From Enterococcus mundtii (GTDB lineage Bacteria; Bacillota; Bacilli; Lactobacillales; Enterococcaceae), in the NCBI RefSeq assembly GCF_003957375.1, contig NZ_CP025473.1, forward strand, positions 1,451,501 to 1,515,500: a stretch of DNA of 64,000 bases, read 5' to 3'. The notes beneath the pieces are model-generated. The model was not told the DNA's origin. It was given only the letters and a program-made list of their open reading frames with translations, and did no database searches. Numbering within the stretch: position 1 is the first letter of the stretch; every line of letters begins with the position of its first letter. Both the position numbers and the translations under genes were made by a program. Below, piece after piece: positions 16,827 through 25,120 of this stretch.

Positions 16827-17582
16827 ATGAATTTATTATTGTTATTGTTAGGATTAATCAGTTTGATGCTTGGTCTACATCTATTTAGTCGATCAAGTAA
16901 TAGAAATGGAAAAGCTTGGCAGCGCCATCTCGTTTTATTTAGTGCTTTATTCGGTTTGCTACTGATCAGTAGCGCTTGCGGATCTGGTACCAATCAAGCG
17001 TCAAAAGCAGATACCGCTACTTCGGAAACAACTTCAACATCCAGTGAAGAAAAAGCCCAACGAGAAGCGGCGGAAAAAAAAGAATTAGAAGAGAAAAAGA
17101 AAGAAGAAAAATTAGCAGCTGAGAAAAAAGCGCAAGAAGAACAAGCAAGACTTGAAGCGGAAAAGAAAACGCAAGAAGAACAAGCGAAACGTGAAGCAGA
17201 AAAGAAAGTACAAGAAGAACAAGCAAGACTTGAAGCGGAAAAGAAAGCACAGGAAGAACAAGCTCGCCTCGAAGCAGAACAGGCAGCTCAAGCACAAGCA
17301 GCGGAACAAGCGCGTATCGCTGAAGAAGCTCGTGTAGCTGCTGAACAAGCAGAAACCCAACGCGTGGCACAAGAACAAGCAGCCGCAGCTCAAGCACAAC
17401 AGGCCTCTGCTAATGGTCCCCAATATGTCGATGCCAATGGACAAGGATTAATTAAAGGTTCTAGAAACGGAATTTATCATACACCAGGAAGCCGTTATTA
17501 TGATCGCACAACTAATCCTGTTGCTTGGTTTAAAACTATAAGTGAAGCTGAAGCTGCCGGTTTTCGTGCTCCTTTACAATAA
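16827..17582 (+). CDS. membrane-anchored coiled-coil protein with C-terminal sunset domain
   Basis: 251 residues. A hydrophobic N-terminus (about 1-20), a basic loop and a second hydrophobic stretch ending LISSACGSG (about 36-51) come first. This may be a membrane hairpin or an imperfect lipobox. Residues 73-190 are Lys/Glu/Ala/Gln coiled coil, with four 13-residue repeats at 97-148. The end ([20 protein letters not shown] and [20 protein letters not shown]) matches the short sunset domain found on many Firmicute surface and nuclease-like proteins. Function unknown; AGGAGG start. Confidence 0.7.
   Translation: MNLLLLLLGLISLMLGLHLFSRSSNRNGKAWQRHLVLFSALFGLLLISSACGSGTNQASKADTATSETTSTSSEEKAQREAAEKKELEEKKKEEKLAAEKKAQEEQARLEAEKKTQEEQAKREAEKKVQEEQARLEAEKKAQEEQARLEAEQAAQAQAAEQARIAEEARVAAEQAETQRVAQEQAAAAQAQQASANGPQYVDANGQGLIKGSRNGIYHTPGSRYYDRTTNPVAWFKTISEAEAAGFRAPLQ
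17115..17270 (+). repeat. four tandem 39-bp repeats inside the coiled-coil gene
   Basis: Each unit encodes a variant of [13 protein letters not shown]. Near-identical DNA between units suggests copy-number change by slippage. Confidence 0.8.
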
Positions 17583-17597
17583 TTAAACTATTTTTAT

Positions 17598-17627
17598 GAA
17601 AGAAGGGTTATACCCTTCTTTCTTTTT
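17598..17627 (+). terminator. terminator of the sunset-domain gene
   Basis: GAAAGAAGGG pairs with CCCTTCTTTC, followed by TTTTT. Confidence 0.85.
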
Positions 17628-17656
17628 ATAATCATTATTATTTAATAAAAATACAG

Positions 17657-17686
17657 TTGATTCAATCCAACTATCTGTGCTATAAT
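17657..17686 (+). promoter_or_regulatory. sigma-A promoter of the 49-residue gene
   Basis: TTGATT, 18 bp, TATAAT; the ATG is about 67 bp downstream. Confidence 0.65.
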
Positions 17687-17752
17687 AGTTATGGAATTTC
17701 GTTATCAACGTATCGTTGCCTTTCAACAGAACAATAAGAAAGGAGAATGACT

Positions 17753-17902
17753 ATGACATTCTATAACAAAGAATTACAATATCGTGTCACTCTTAATACC
17801 GATTTAAATCTTTTCGTCGTGTTCGACAAAGAAGATAGCAATCGTGTAGCGACTGGTGTAACGATCGAACAAGCAGTGCAAGAACTTAAAAAATCTGCAT
17901 AG
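17753..17902 (+). CDS. 49-residue conserved-looking small protein, unknown function
   Basis: Begins MTFYNKELQYRVTLN and ends GVTIEQAVQELKKSA. The pattern is beta strand, FVVFDKED turn, helix, so it could be a small folded alpha/beta protein. It has its own promoter, an AAGGAG ribosome site and a strong terminator, so I believe it is a real monocistronic gene although it is short. Not recognised as a known family. Confidence 0.6.
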   Translation: MTFYNKELQYRVTLNTDLNLFVVFDKEDSNRVATGVTIEQAVQELKKSA

Positions 17903-17945
17903 GAGTGAAAACCTCGAATGGACGATTGCAACTCTAGTTCACAAT

Positions 17946-17980
17946 AAGACACCTACTTGAAAGGTCAAAGTAGGTGTCTT
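17946..17980 (+). terminator. terminator of the 49-residue gene
   Basis: AAGACACCTACTT pairs perfectly with AAGTAGGTGTCTT. Confidence 0.8.
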
Positions 17981-18223
17981 AAATTTTATATGTGTGATGA
18001 AACTCTTCTCTTATTTTACATATGATGATCGAATGATTGCAGCTTATTCTTAGGAATATTCTCTTTTTCAATTATTTGATCCTATTTTCAGCAACTTGAA
18101 AAAGTACCTGATTTTTACTACTCTTCAACTAGTCCTTACAATCTTTTTTGCTTTGTGCTAAAATTTCTTTTTCAAGATGAAAATATTTTTGTCTTTATAA
18201 GCCGTTTACAAGGAGGTTTGGAA

Positions 18224-18268
18224 GTGAAAACAGCGATAGCTCGTTCTTTATGTGACACCAGAAATTGA
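18224..18268 (+). CDS. 14-codon leader ORF overlapping the next frame
   Basis: AGGAGG is followed by a GTG that opens MKTAIARSLCDTRN and stops in TTGA. The same TTGA contains a TTG start for the next frame. This is either a coupling leader peptide or the first exon of a gene broken by a frameshift. Confidence 0.3.
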   Translation: MKTAIARSLCDTRN

Positions 18269-18456
18269 CGCTTCGATGTTTTCAATATGCTATGGAAAAG
18301 AATCTAACCGTATGGACTTTATTATTATGTTTGATCATTGGACTAGCCTTATTACTTTTTAATGTGATCAGTTGGACAACATACTTTGTTGTGGTATCAA
18401 TTATTGCTGGATTGACGTTCTTTGAAAAAAAGCGACGCTCAAACCCTAATAAGTAA
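18265..18456 (+). CDS. small two-helix membrane protein (DUF3188-like), uncertain start
   Basis: Up to 63 residues. From ATG 18292 it reads MEKNLTVWTLLLCLIIGLAL, continues with a second membrane helix (about 30-48) and ends in a basic tail (EKKRRSNPNK). Neither ATG 18292 nor TTG 18265 has its own good ribosome site; the strong AGGAGG belongs to the 14-codon leader, which supports coupling or a frameshift. DUF3188 is a tentative match by size and layout. Confidence 0.4.
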   Translation: MTLRCFQYAMEKNLTVWTLLLCLIIGLALLLFNVISWTTYFVVVSIIAGLTFFEKKRRSNPNK

Positions 18457-18514
18457 AACTCTTTTGATTATATAAAGGCAACGAAAACTGCATTAGAAAT
18501 GAAATGCATTGTCA

Positions 18515-18573
18515 AAATAAGCGCCACCCCTCAAAAATCATTTTCATGGTTTCGAAAAGGGTGACGCTTATTT
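18515..18573. terminator. bidirectional-looking hairpin
   Basis: AATAAGCGCCACCC pairs (one mismatch) with GGGTGACGCTTATT between the small membrane gene and the converging endoglycosidase gene. Confidence 0.65.
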
Positions 18574-18655
18574 ATTATGATGTGGATTTTAAACATCTCA
18601 AGTATATTAAATGATAGAACTGATGGGATGACAAATACACTTTTTCCCCACTAAG

Positions 18656-21499
18656 TTAGTGTAATAATTCTGGTAATCCAAATACTTCAAATCCATAGAT
18701 TCTTGCTGCAGTGTCTGATCCTTGTGTTGGTTTGTCAATACGTAATCGGACATATCGTGCAGATTGTACCGCAAAAGTCTCGACGGAGCTACTCGCCGTA
18801 TTATTGGTAGTTTTGGCAACTTCTTTATATATCGCTCCATCTTCACTTATTTCGATCGCGTATGCTTTTGTATTCATGTCAGGACTTTCTCCACCTGCTT
18901 GCGCATGGTCTATGCGAACTTCGCTAATGGTGTGAACATTCCCTAAATCAAGCGTCAATTCGTGTGGCGGCGTACCCGTTGCACACCATTTAGTCGTCAA
19001 GTCGCCATCGATTGCAAAATGAGGGGCTTCCGCTTCATTAGTATAAGAGGAAGCGGTCGCTTTCGCTTTTCGTGATAACAGCGGTAACTCCATTGGTACT
19101 TTATTAGAAATTGTAATCAAACCGTTTTTTTCGACAGGTGTCTCCCCTGCTTGATTGCTTGCCGTTAATTTGACTTTATAAACACCTTCTTTGTGGTAAG
19201 TGACAACTGGCGAATGTTCATGACTTGTCGTAATATCCCCACCTTCAAATTCCCAAGTAACCGTTTCAGTGTTTAAGGATGACGTGTTTGTAAAAGTAAT
19301 CGCTGATCCTGGAGCAGCTAACGTTCTTGACGCAGTAAAATCAGCTCTCGGCACTTTATTATCCGGCCAATCAAACGAAACGGCCTCTGAAGGTTCACCT
19401 TGATTACCCAGCGCATCAACAGGCACGACAATCAATTTTGTTTGCGTGGTGTCTAAGGTTCGTTCAAGGGCATTGATATAATGATTCGTAGCTGGTGTTG
19501 CTCCTAAGAAAGATTTTGAGTTGTCAGGATTCAACCGGTAGATCTCATAGTAGCTTACTTGACTTTCCGTCTCATCCCAAGCAAGTCGTATGCCAGCGTA
19601 TCGACCTTCCTCTTCATCAAATGCAACATCTTCCAGCGTCAGTCCCGAAACTTTCGTGGTTGGAAGTTCCTTTCCATCTGTCAGGGCTAATTGACCCAGG
19701 TGTAGCGCATAATCGGACTGAGTCTCTGAAGCAACAAGCTGATAAGAGAGTGTGTTAATTTTTTCTCCTCCCAACTGACTGACATCATAGCTGACAGTTG
19801 TCCAATCCCGACCGATTGGTTCACTTGCCGAGATGATTTCTTTTCGTCCGTCAGCCATTTCTAACACTAAGTCAAGTTGGCTAATGCTCGTTGCTTTTGC
19901 CGTTGTTGTGACAAAAGTTTTATCGGAAATGATTTCATCCATTCGATACAGTTTGATTGTGCTTGTTGCCTCGTCCACTATACTCCCTTTAAGAAGCAAA
20001 GAATTTCCGCCACGAAACGCCTCATCATAATCCATCTCAACTGCTAATTGATTTTCTCCTTGATGGTCAAAAATCCAACGATACGTTGGCATCACGTCTT
20101 GCATACTGCGATTATTCCACTCTAGATCGGATACTTTTTTTCCATTGATAAAGTATCCATACCCATTCCCCATACTAAAATTCGTCACAAAAGGCAAGCT
20201 GGTAATAGCGCTCTGCTCTACTGCATACGTAGAGATCCCAGGCCATTCTTTTTCTATCGGTGCCTTGCCTTTGGTTGGATCACCTTGTTCATTTATCCAA
20301 AAACGCATTTCACGACGTTGAAAATCAGCAGGATTACTTGCTGATATGTACGTCCAACTTGGGACATACAGCCCTAATGAAGTATAAGGAGTGCCAGTTT
20401 CATCTGTGAACAGCCGCCAATTCACTGGGGTATCATAACCATTTTGTTGGACATCGATACCAGCATATAATTGATAAGGATCAATTCCTAATTCATTTGC
20501 TTTCTTTTTAGAAGCTTTCAATAGCTCTTGACTAGCTAAACGATCGGTATTCCACCAGAAATTCAAAAACATGCTATCTGCTAAAGGATTCATCTCCGCA
20601 TCGATTAAAAAAGCTTTGTTTTTATCTGTCAGTGCATTTTGCCAATCCATCTTCCCTTCCGAAGTCATCGAATCATACCACATGATTTCTAATGCTGCTT
20701 CTTTTTGTTTGAATTGTTTGATGAATTCTTGCATCAAATCCGCATGTTTTTTACTCAATCCTTCTGTCGTATTCGCCCCTTGTACCTTTTTTTGATTGTT
20801 TGTATCATCAAAACTTGTGACTACTGTGTCCGTTTCCTGATTGATAAACCAGCCATCAAACCCATATCGAGTAGCTACTTCGATCAATTGATCGACTAAA
20901 GGAAAGGTACCATCCTCATCTTTTTGCAAGAATGTATCCAACCATTCGATTTTACCGCCATGAGCAGACTGTGGAAAGAAAACTGTCCCTAATACTGGCA
21001 CACCATTTTTATGGGCCGCATCAATGACATCAGGACTTGGCGGTACAATAATCCCTTCACCAGACGAACCACCCCAATACACAAGTTGGTCGATATATTG
21101 CCAATTGGAAAATACATTGGCATCAAAAGTATTGATACCTCTAGGCGCATTCCCACTTGTACTGCTATTCATGATCGACAAAGCGACAACTTTCATTTCT
21201 GGTGTCTGCGTATCATTTGAAGTTGCCAGTGTGTTTTTATCGATCCGCTTTGCCAAAGGCACTTGGCTAACATTGTAAGGTGCATCTGGATCTTTAGAAA
21301 ATTCCCATTCTAGCAAATCTTCTGGAAACCAGTAAGACGATTCCGGTTGATTATCCATTCCTCGTTGATAAGTTGCTGCTTCTGTTTCTTTGTAATCAAA
21401 CGTTTTAGTCTCTGCGTGATACGTTGTCCCACTACCAATTGCACCTACTATTACTACTGCACTAAAGAGTCCGACCGCCATTTTTTTCTTATCCTTCAT
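18656..21499 (-). CDS. secreted GH85 endo-beta-N-acetylglucosaminidase with PKD and F5/8C domains
   Basis: 947 residues. Signal peptide at 1-30 (MKDKKKMAVGLFSAVVIVGA). The GH85 barrel spans about 80-540, with the family's catalytic Asn/Glu pair in GWFINQETD (about 218-224) and EIMWYDSMTSEGKMDWQNAL. Then come a jelly-roll carbohydrate-binding region (about 540-660), a fibronectin-like segment, a PKD domain (VPRADFTASRTL...) and a C-terminal F5/8C discoidin domain (ASSYTNEAEAPHFAIDGDLT). Family enzymes cut the chitobiose core of N-glycans, so a role in using host glycoproteins is likely. There is no LPXTG anchor; it should be released or bound by its sugar-binding domains. ATG 21499 follows GGAGGAG. 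Confidence 0.88.
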   Translation of the reverse strand: MKDKKKMAVGLFSAVVIVGAIGSGTTYHAETKTFDYKETEAATYQRGMDNQPESSYWFPEDLLEWEFSKDPDAPYNVSQVPLAKRIDKNTLATSNDTQTPEMKVVALSIMNSSTSGNAPRGINTFDANVFSNWQYIDQLVYWGGSSGEGIIVPPSPDVIDAAHKNGVPVLGTVFFPQSAHGGKIEWLDTFLQKDEDGTFPLVDQLIEVATRYGFDGWFINQETDTVVTSFDDTNNQKKVQGANTTEGLSKKHADLMQEFIKQFKQKEAALEIMWYDSMTSEGKMDWQNALTDKNKAFLIDAEMNPLADSMFLNFWWNTDRLASQELLKASKKKANELGIDPYQLYAGIDVQQNGYDTPVNWRLFTDETGTPYTSLGLYVPSWTYISASNPADFQRREMRFWINEQGDPTKGKAPIEKEWPGISTYAVEQSAITSLPFVTNFSMGNGYGYFINGKKVSDLEWNNRSMQDVMPTYRWIFDHQGENQLAVEMDYDEAFRGGNSLLLKGSIVDEATSTIKLYRMDEIISDKTFVTTTAKATSISQLDLVLEMADGRKEIISASEPIGRDWTTVSYDVSQLGGEKINTLSYQLVASETQSDYALHLGQLALTDGKELPTTKVSGLTLEDVAFDEEEGRYAGIRLAWDETESQVSYYEIYRLNPDNSKSFLGATPATNHYINALERTLDTTQTKLIVVPVDALGNQGEPSEAVSFDWPDNKVPRADFTASRTLAAPGSAITFTNTSSLNTETVTWEFEGGDITTSHEHSPVVTYHKEGVYKVKLTASNQAGETPVEKNGLITISNKVPMELPLLSRKAKATASSYTNEAEAPHFAIDGDLTTKWCATGTPPHELTLDLGNVHTISEVRIDHAQAGGESPDMNTKAYAIEISEDGAIYKEVAKTTNNTASSSVETFAVQSARYVRLRIDKPTQGSDTAARIYGFEVFGLPELLH

Positions 21500-21534
21500 C
21501 TCCGCTCCTCCTAAATTTAATTGGTTCATAAAAA

Positions 21535-21548
21535 TGATAACGCTTTCT
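21535..21548. promoter_or_regulatory. possible cre (CcpA) site upstream of the GH85 gene
   Basis: TGATAACGCTTTCT fits a relaxed cre consensus with one or two mismatches, 36 bp upstream of the start. Carbon-catabolite control of a glycan-degrading enzyme would make sense. Confidence 0.35.
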
Positions 21549-21608
21549 TTATTTTGGGTATATGAACAAATCATAGAACTTTCACAACAAATTATAGGTA
21601 ACCTGAAC

Positions 21609-21648
21609 AAAAAAACTGATTTTGATCGTCGATCGAAATCAGTTTTTT
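21609..21648. terminator. hairpin upstream of the GH85 gene
   Basis: AAAAAACTGATTTTGATCG pairs with CGATCGAAATCAGTTTTTTT (21621-21647), a strong bidirectional terminator shape between the MerR gene end and the GH85 gene. Confidence 0.6.
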
Positions 21649-21784
21649 TATTGTTGATTCGCTATTATGCCCTTTTACGATACATTTTATTCGAACCCCT
21701 CATGAAACCAATCAAATATAATAAAACTTGTATTGTAGGTCAGCATGATTAGTTACTTCAACATTTTGACTTTTCATCGTTTGT

Positions 21785-22609
21785 TCAGTGATGACGGATT
21801 TTTCCATCATTCATTCCATCGCTGAAAACACGAATCTCATAAACGATTTCTTCTAATGTTCCAGTGGAAGCTTCTGCTTCAATCGCAAAAATAGTCGACT
21901 TGTTTTCAAATATTTCTGGAAACAACTCTGGAAGGCGCTCACCATAACTTTCAGGACTAAATCGGCATGCGTATTCTCCACTAGGTAAAATCTTGATATT
22001 GTTACCGACATTTTTTGTAGGCTTGATTTCTATATACATATACTGGTGCACGTTTTTATCAATAAATTCATAGAGAATACCAAAATCATATAAAGGCTCA
22101 TACCCTGCTTCCATCGAGCGATCAAACAAATTGGCTGCTTCTGTATAAAGTGTCTTTTTGTTATCAGTCGGTTGATAAGGAAAAACATATAAGTACTTTT
22201 CTGACAATTGCCGAATATGTTGCTTTTTAGAATGTCGATATGTTTTTAACAAATTGATTTCTTCTTTTACCTCTTGCATTCCTTTTAAATTTTGTTGGAG
22301 CGAATCGATTTTTTGTTTCATTAATTCTTCGCTATATGATAAAAAAGATAGATAATCGATGGAATTATTCGGATCACTGAAGCGATGCAATTCCTTTAAA
22401 GGCAACCCAATCTCTACACATGCTTGAATCAGCTCGACCGCACTCACTTGCGCTAAGGAATAATAGCGATAGCCAGAATCTGGATTGATGTATACCGGTA
22501 ATAATACTCCGACTTGTTCATAATATCTTAACGATTTAATATTGACACCGGTTATTTTCGCCAATTCCCCGATACTCAACAATTCACTTCTTTTGTCCAT
22601 TTCTCTCAT
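21785..22609 (-). CDS. MerR-family regulator with GyrI-like effector domain
   Basis: 274 residues. MerR winged helix at about 8-75 (LSIGELAKITGVNIKSLRYY, GVLLPVYINPDSGYRYYS), a coiled-coil dimerisation helix at about 85-125, then a GyrI-like ligand-binding fold (about 130-270). This is the BltR/BmrR layout, which senses drugs or lipophilic cations. No efflux gene is adjacent. AGGAGAA precedes the ATG. Confidence 0.85.
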   Translation of the reverse strand: MREMDKRSELLSIGELAKITGVNIKSLRYYEQVGVLLPVYINPDSGYRYYSLAQVSAVELIQACVEIGLPLKELHRFSDPNNSIDYLSFLSYSEELMKQKIDSLQQNLKGMQEVKEEINLLKTYRHSKKQHIRQLSEKYLYVFPYQPTDNKKTLYTEAANLFDRSMEAGYEPLYDFGILYEFIDKNVHQYMYIEIKPTKNVGNNIKILPSGEYACRFSPESYGERLPELFPEIFENKSTIFAIEAEASTGTLEEIVYEIRVFSDGMNDGKIRHH

Positions 22610-22907
22610 TATAATTCTCCTACATGATAATGATCTTTAATATCAAGCGTTCAGATACTGATTATATCATAAACTATTTTTACATATTATATTTTATCGT
22701 TATTTTTTAATCTAAAACCATTCACATAGATTCCTTTATTTAATATTTTTCATCCATAAATTTTGATAAACAGCTATATTTATAACGTTTTAAATTCATC
22801 TTTATTTTAGTTATATATAAAAAACAAATGAACCATTAACAGAATTTCAATGATTCATTAGATAAAGATATAATAATTCCGAATCTTCTCATTTTTGAGA
22901 CAACTAA
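22610..22907. other. A/T-rich intergenic region
   Basis: No gene seen. It should contain the promoter of the MerR gene. Confidence 0.5.
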
Positions 22908-22955
22908 AAAAACTACCACCATCAACTTTATCTAAGCTGATAGTAGCAGTTTTCT
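22908..22955 (-). terminator. terminator at the end of the putative Zur operon
   Basis: On the minus strand ACTGCTACTATCAGC pairs with GTTGATGGTGGTAGT (G-U pairs allowed), followed by seven T. Confidence 0.75.
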
Positions 22956-22960
22956 CTTAC

Positions 22961-23368
22961 TTAATAGATATGATAATCCGACTGTCCTTCTTGTTCAATT
23001 GTAATGACTAGTCGATGCGGCAAACAGATACTTGTCTGTCCAGCTTCCGAGATCCAGCCAGTTCTGACAGCGATTTGATCGGGACTATTATCTTCTTTAA
23101 CTCTGATCTTGCCTTCATGGATTTCGACAATATTGTATTGGGTATCAGATGGATAGTAAGTCACCATCTTGCTACTGATTTCATCTAAATCAAATCGTTC
23201 GACTTCTTTTCCGTCGATTTTGACTACTGCATACTTCACACTATTACCGCTTTCTGCGTTATCAAATGACAAAGCAAAGACAATTGTCGGAACGAAAGAA
23301 GCAACTATCAGAATACTAATAATGATGATATCCCAAGGTTTTATACCTGATTTACGAAAGTTGTGCAT
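22961..23368 (-). CDS. NusG domain II-containing membrane protein
   Basis: 135 residues. One N-terminal membrane helix (about 13-33) is followed by an extracytoplasmic NusG-II fold ending with the diagnostic TGWISEAGQTSICLPHRLVI. Such proteins often sit in flavin-based electron-transfer or Rnf-like loci, but none is nearby. Here it is the last gene of a run that begins with zinc-independent S14 and L32, 36 bp after an unknown gene, so zinc limitation may induce it. Confidence 0.8.
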   Translation of the reverse strand: MHNFRKSGIKPWDIIIISILIVASFVPTIVFALSFDNAESGNSVKYAVVKIDGKEVERFDLDEISSKMVTYYPSDTQYNIVEIHEGKIRVKEDNSPDQIAVRTGWISEAGQTSICLPHRLVITIEQEGQSDYHIY

Positions 23369-23404
23369 ATTGATTGTCCTTTTGGATTTTCTTATTCTAT
23401 CCTT

Positions 23405-23782
23405 TTATCGATCTTCTAAATAGATGTTGATTTGTTGTTCGTCATCATAATCCAGTTGATCAGTTTCAAGCATTTCCATTAATTCTATTTTCAAGTCTAC
23501 AGGAATCTCCCAGAAGCCGTCAATAGATTTGAACAAATCGGCGTCATACTTTTGAAAAATAGGATAAATGTCCAAAAATTCTTCAAAGGACAAGTTTTGT
23601 TTTTCGTAATAGTCTTTGACAAAGCCTTGCTCTATCGCATGTTCTGTAGGAAGGCCAGTTTCTGTGATCAGTTTCTTATCGACCATCGCACGATAGAATT
23701 CCCCTTTGTCTACAGGTTCTTTCACCGTTTCAGAATAATATTTGATTCCTTGTTCGACTAATGGCGGATAAATAATTTCCAT
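23405..23782 (-). CDS. acidic 125-residue protein of unknown function in the Zur operon
   Basis: Soluble and acidic (ending DQLDYDDEQQINIYLEDR), mostly helical, no cysteines and no membrane segment. Strong ribosome site (AGGGGGG). The family is not recognised. It lies 29 bp after the L32 gene and 36 bp before the NusG-II gene on the same strand, with no terminator seen between, so it probably shares the Zur-controlled transcript. Confidence 0.7.
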   Translation of the reverse strand: MEIIYPPLVEQGIKYYSETVKEPVDKGEFYRAMVDKKLITETGLPTEHAIEQGFVKDYYEKQNLSFEEFLDIYPIFQKYDADLFKSIDGFWEIPVDLKIELMEMLETDQLDYDDEQQINIYLEDR

Positions 23783-23811
23783 TTCTTGCCCCCCTTACAT
23801 CTTCCAATCGG

Positions 23812-23979
23812 TTATTCTGTCACTTTGCGTCCTTTATAGTAGCCTTTTAAAGAGACATGATGGCTTCGACGATAATCACCAGTCAACTCGTCAAAAGAAA
23901 TCTCTGGTTTCGTCAAACTTTGGTGTGTTCGTCGCAAATGTTTTTTTGCTTTCGATGTTTTTCTTGCTGGTACTGCCAT
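23812..23979 (-). CDS. rpmF: 50S ribosomal protein L32, zinc-independent form
   Basis: 55 residues, beginning [20 protein letters not shown] and ending [10 protein letters not shown]. It has no cysteines, so it lacks the CxxC...CxxC zinc ribbon of the standard L32. Such paralogs replace the zinc form when zinc is scarce. The gene lies 17 bp after the zinc-free S14 gene, under a Zur-box promoter. Confidence 0.88.
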   Translation of the reverse strand: MAVPARKTSKAKKHLRRTHQSLTKPEISFDELTGDYRRSHHVSLKGYYKGRKVTE

Positions 23980-23996
23980 AACTTTTTCCTCCTATT

Positions 23997-24266
23997 TTAC
24001 CAACTTGCTTTTTTAACTCCTGGGATCAATCCTTGATGTGCCAGTTCTCTAAAAGTGATTCGAGACATGCCAAATTTTCTCATGTAGCCTCGAGGACGTC
24101 CATCTGTTTGATCTCTAAGTTTTAAACGATTAGGATTAGACTCTTTGGGCAACTTAGCTAGTCCTTCATAATCATTTGCTGCTTTCAACTCTTGACGTTG
24201 TTCACTATATTTATTGATCAAAGCTACTTGCTTATTCATTTTTGCAATTTTTGATTTTTTTGCCAC
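23997..24266 (-). CDS. rpsN: 30S ribosomal protein S14, zinc-independent form
   Basis: 89 residues, the long S14 type without the CxxC zinc knuckle; ends with [20 protein letters not shown] and [19 protein letters not shown] start with AGGAGC upstream. The standard short zinc S14 is expected in the main ribosomal operon elsewhere. It is the first gene of a zinc-starvation operon. Confidence 0.92.
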   Translation of the reverse strand: MAKKSKIAKMNKQVALINKYSEQRQELKAANDYEGLAKLPKESNPNRLKLRDQTDGRPRGYMRKFGMSRITFRELAHQGLIPGVKKASW

Positions 24267-24302
24267 TAATAATCTGCTCCTTTATTTCACTTTATATTAT
24301 TC

Positions 24303-24323
24303 AAATCGTAACTATTACGTTTT
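24303..24323. promoter_or_regulatory. Zur box
   Basis: AAATCGTAACTATTACGTTTT, an inverted repeat matching the Firmicute Zur operator core TCGTAATnATTACGA at nearly every position. It lies just downstream of the promoter of the S14/L32 operon, so bound Zn-Zur would block transcription. Confidence 0.75.
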
Positions 24324-24333
24324 GGGTAGAACA

Positions 24334-24362
24334 ACAATACCATGTATTTATTTGTTTGTCAA
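24334..24362 (-). promoter_or_regulatory. sigma-A promoter of the S14/L32 operon
   Basis: TTGACA, 17 bp, TATTGT on the minus strand, with the Zur box directly downstream. Confidence 0.75.
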
Positions 24363-24518
24363 AAAAGTAACACTAATAAAAAATATGGCTGATCGACCTT
24401 GTACTGAGCGTGTGTTTTTGAGAACATTGAAAAAGCACCCATGATATGTATCACATCCATCACAGTAACTTTTTTTACTATTATTAACTACCTCAAATGT
24501 AATTAAACAATTCAGCAT

Positions 24519-24922
24519 TATATATTGATTTTTTGCAATGCTTTCGTAGGCACTTCGTTTTCTGGTCCTGCACTCCAGCGCTTTCCTTGTAAACCTTTTG
24601 CATCGATTTTACAAGTATCGACCTTACTTTAATTTGTGATCCGCTAATTTTATTTACTGTTTGTTGAGTGCCATCTTCATCGTATCCTTCAAACGTCTAG
24701 AGATAATCCTTCCCTTTTTTTATCACCACTACTTGTTTTGATATAGTATTCTTTCACTTCTTTATCAGATAAAAAATTGTCCGTTAATGCTTGAAAGCCT
24801 TTTGTCTTTGATTCAATAAAAAATGGACCGATTCCTAAATAAGCGCAATTGCTAACTATCCATTTAATCGTTTCTCGTACCCATTTCCACTTCCTTATTT
24901 TTTTACTTTTTGTCGAAACCAT
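24519..24922 (-). pseudogene. decayed YxeA/DUF1093-like protein
   Basis: An intact-looking first part (FIESKTKGFQALTDNFLSDK, KEVKEYYIKTSSGD) is followed in other frames by TFEGYDEDGTQQTVNKISGS, then LQGKRWSAGPENEVPTKALQ and a stop. The tail resembles the end of YxeA proteins (…VPxKALxKI). At least one nonsense codon (near 24700) and one frameshift break it. Family assignment is moderate. Confidence 0.5.
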
Positions 24923-25038
24923 ATGATATATCTACATGAGTCAAGATATGTTCTACTATTGAGCTGCATCATTTAACGTAATAAAATTTTCATCTAGCGA
25001 TTGATTTTGACTTGGCAAGAATAACGCAATAAAAATAA

Positions 25039-25074
25039 CCCGTAAACTCCAAAACTATTCTCGGAATTTACAGG
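25039..25074 (-). terminator. terminator of the C39-like peptidase gene
   Basis: On the minus strand CCTGTAAATTCC pairs with GGAGTTTACGGG (12 bp), followed by TTATTTTTATT. Confidence 0.8.
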
Positions 25075-25120
25075 ATATAGAAAAAAAATTACTACAACAA
25101 ATTTTTTGTTAAGCTTTGGT

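Noticed and set aside
16739-16993. 84-codon minus-strand frame
   Set aside because: It is the antisense of the start of the sunset-domain gene and has no ribosome site.
17115-17270. Regular short repeats as a CRISPR array
   Set aside because: The units are contiguous, in frame and without unique spacers; no cas genes are present.
17017-17444. Long minus-strand frames opposite the coiled-coil repeats
   Set aside because: They are the antisense of Lys/Glu-rich repeats and encode only Leu/Phe/Cys-rich low-complexity sequence without ribosome sites.
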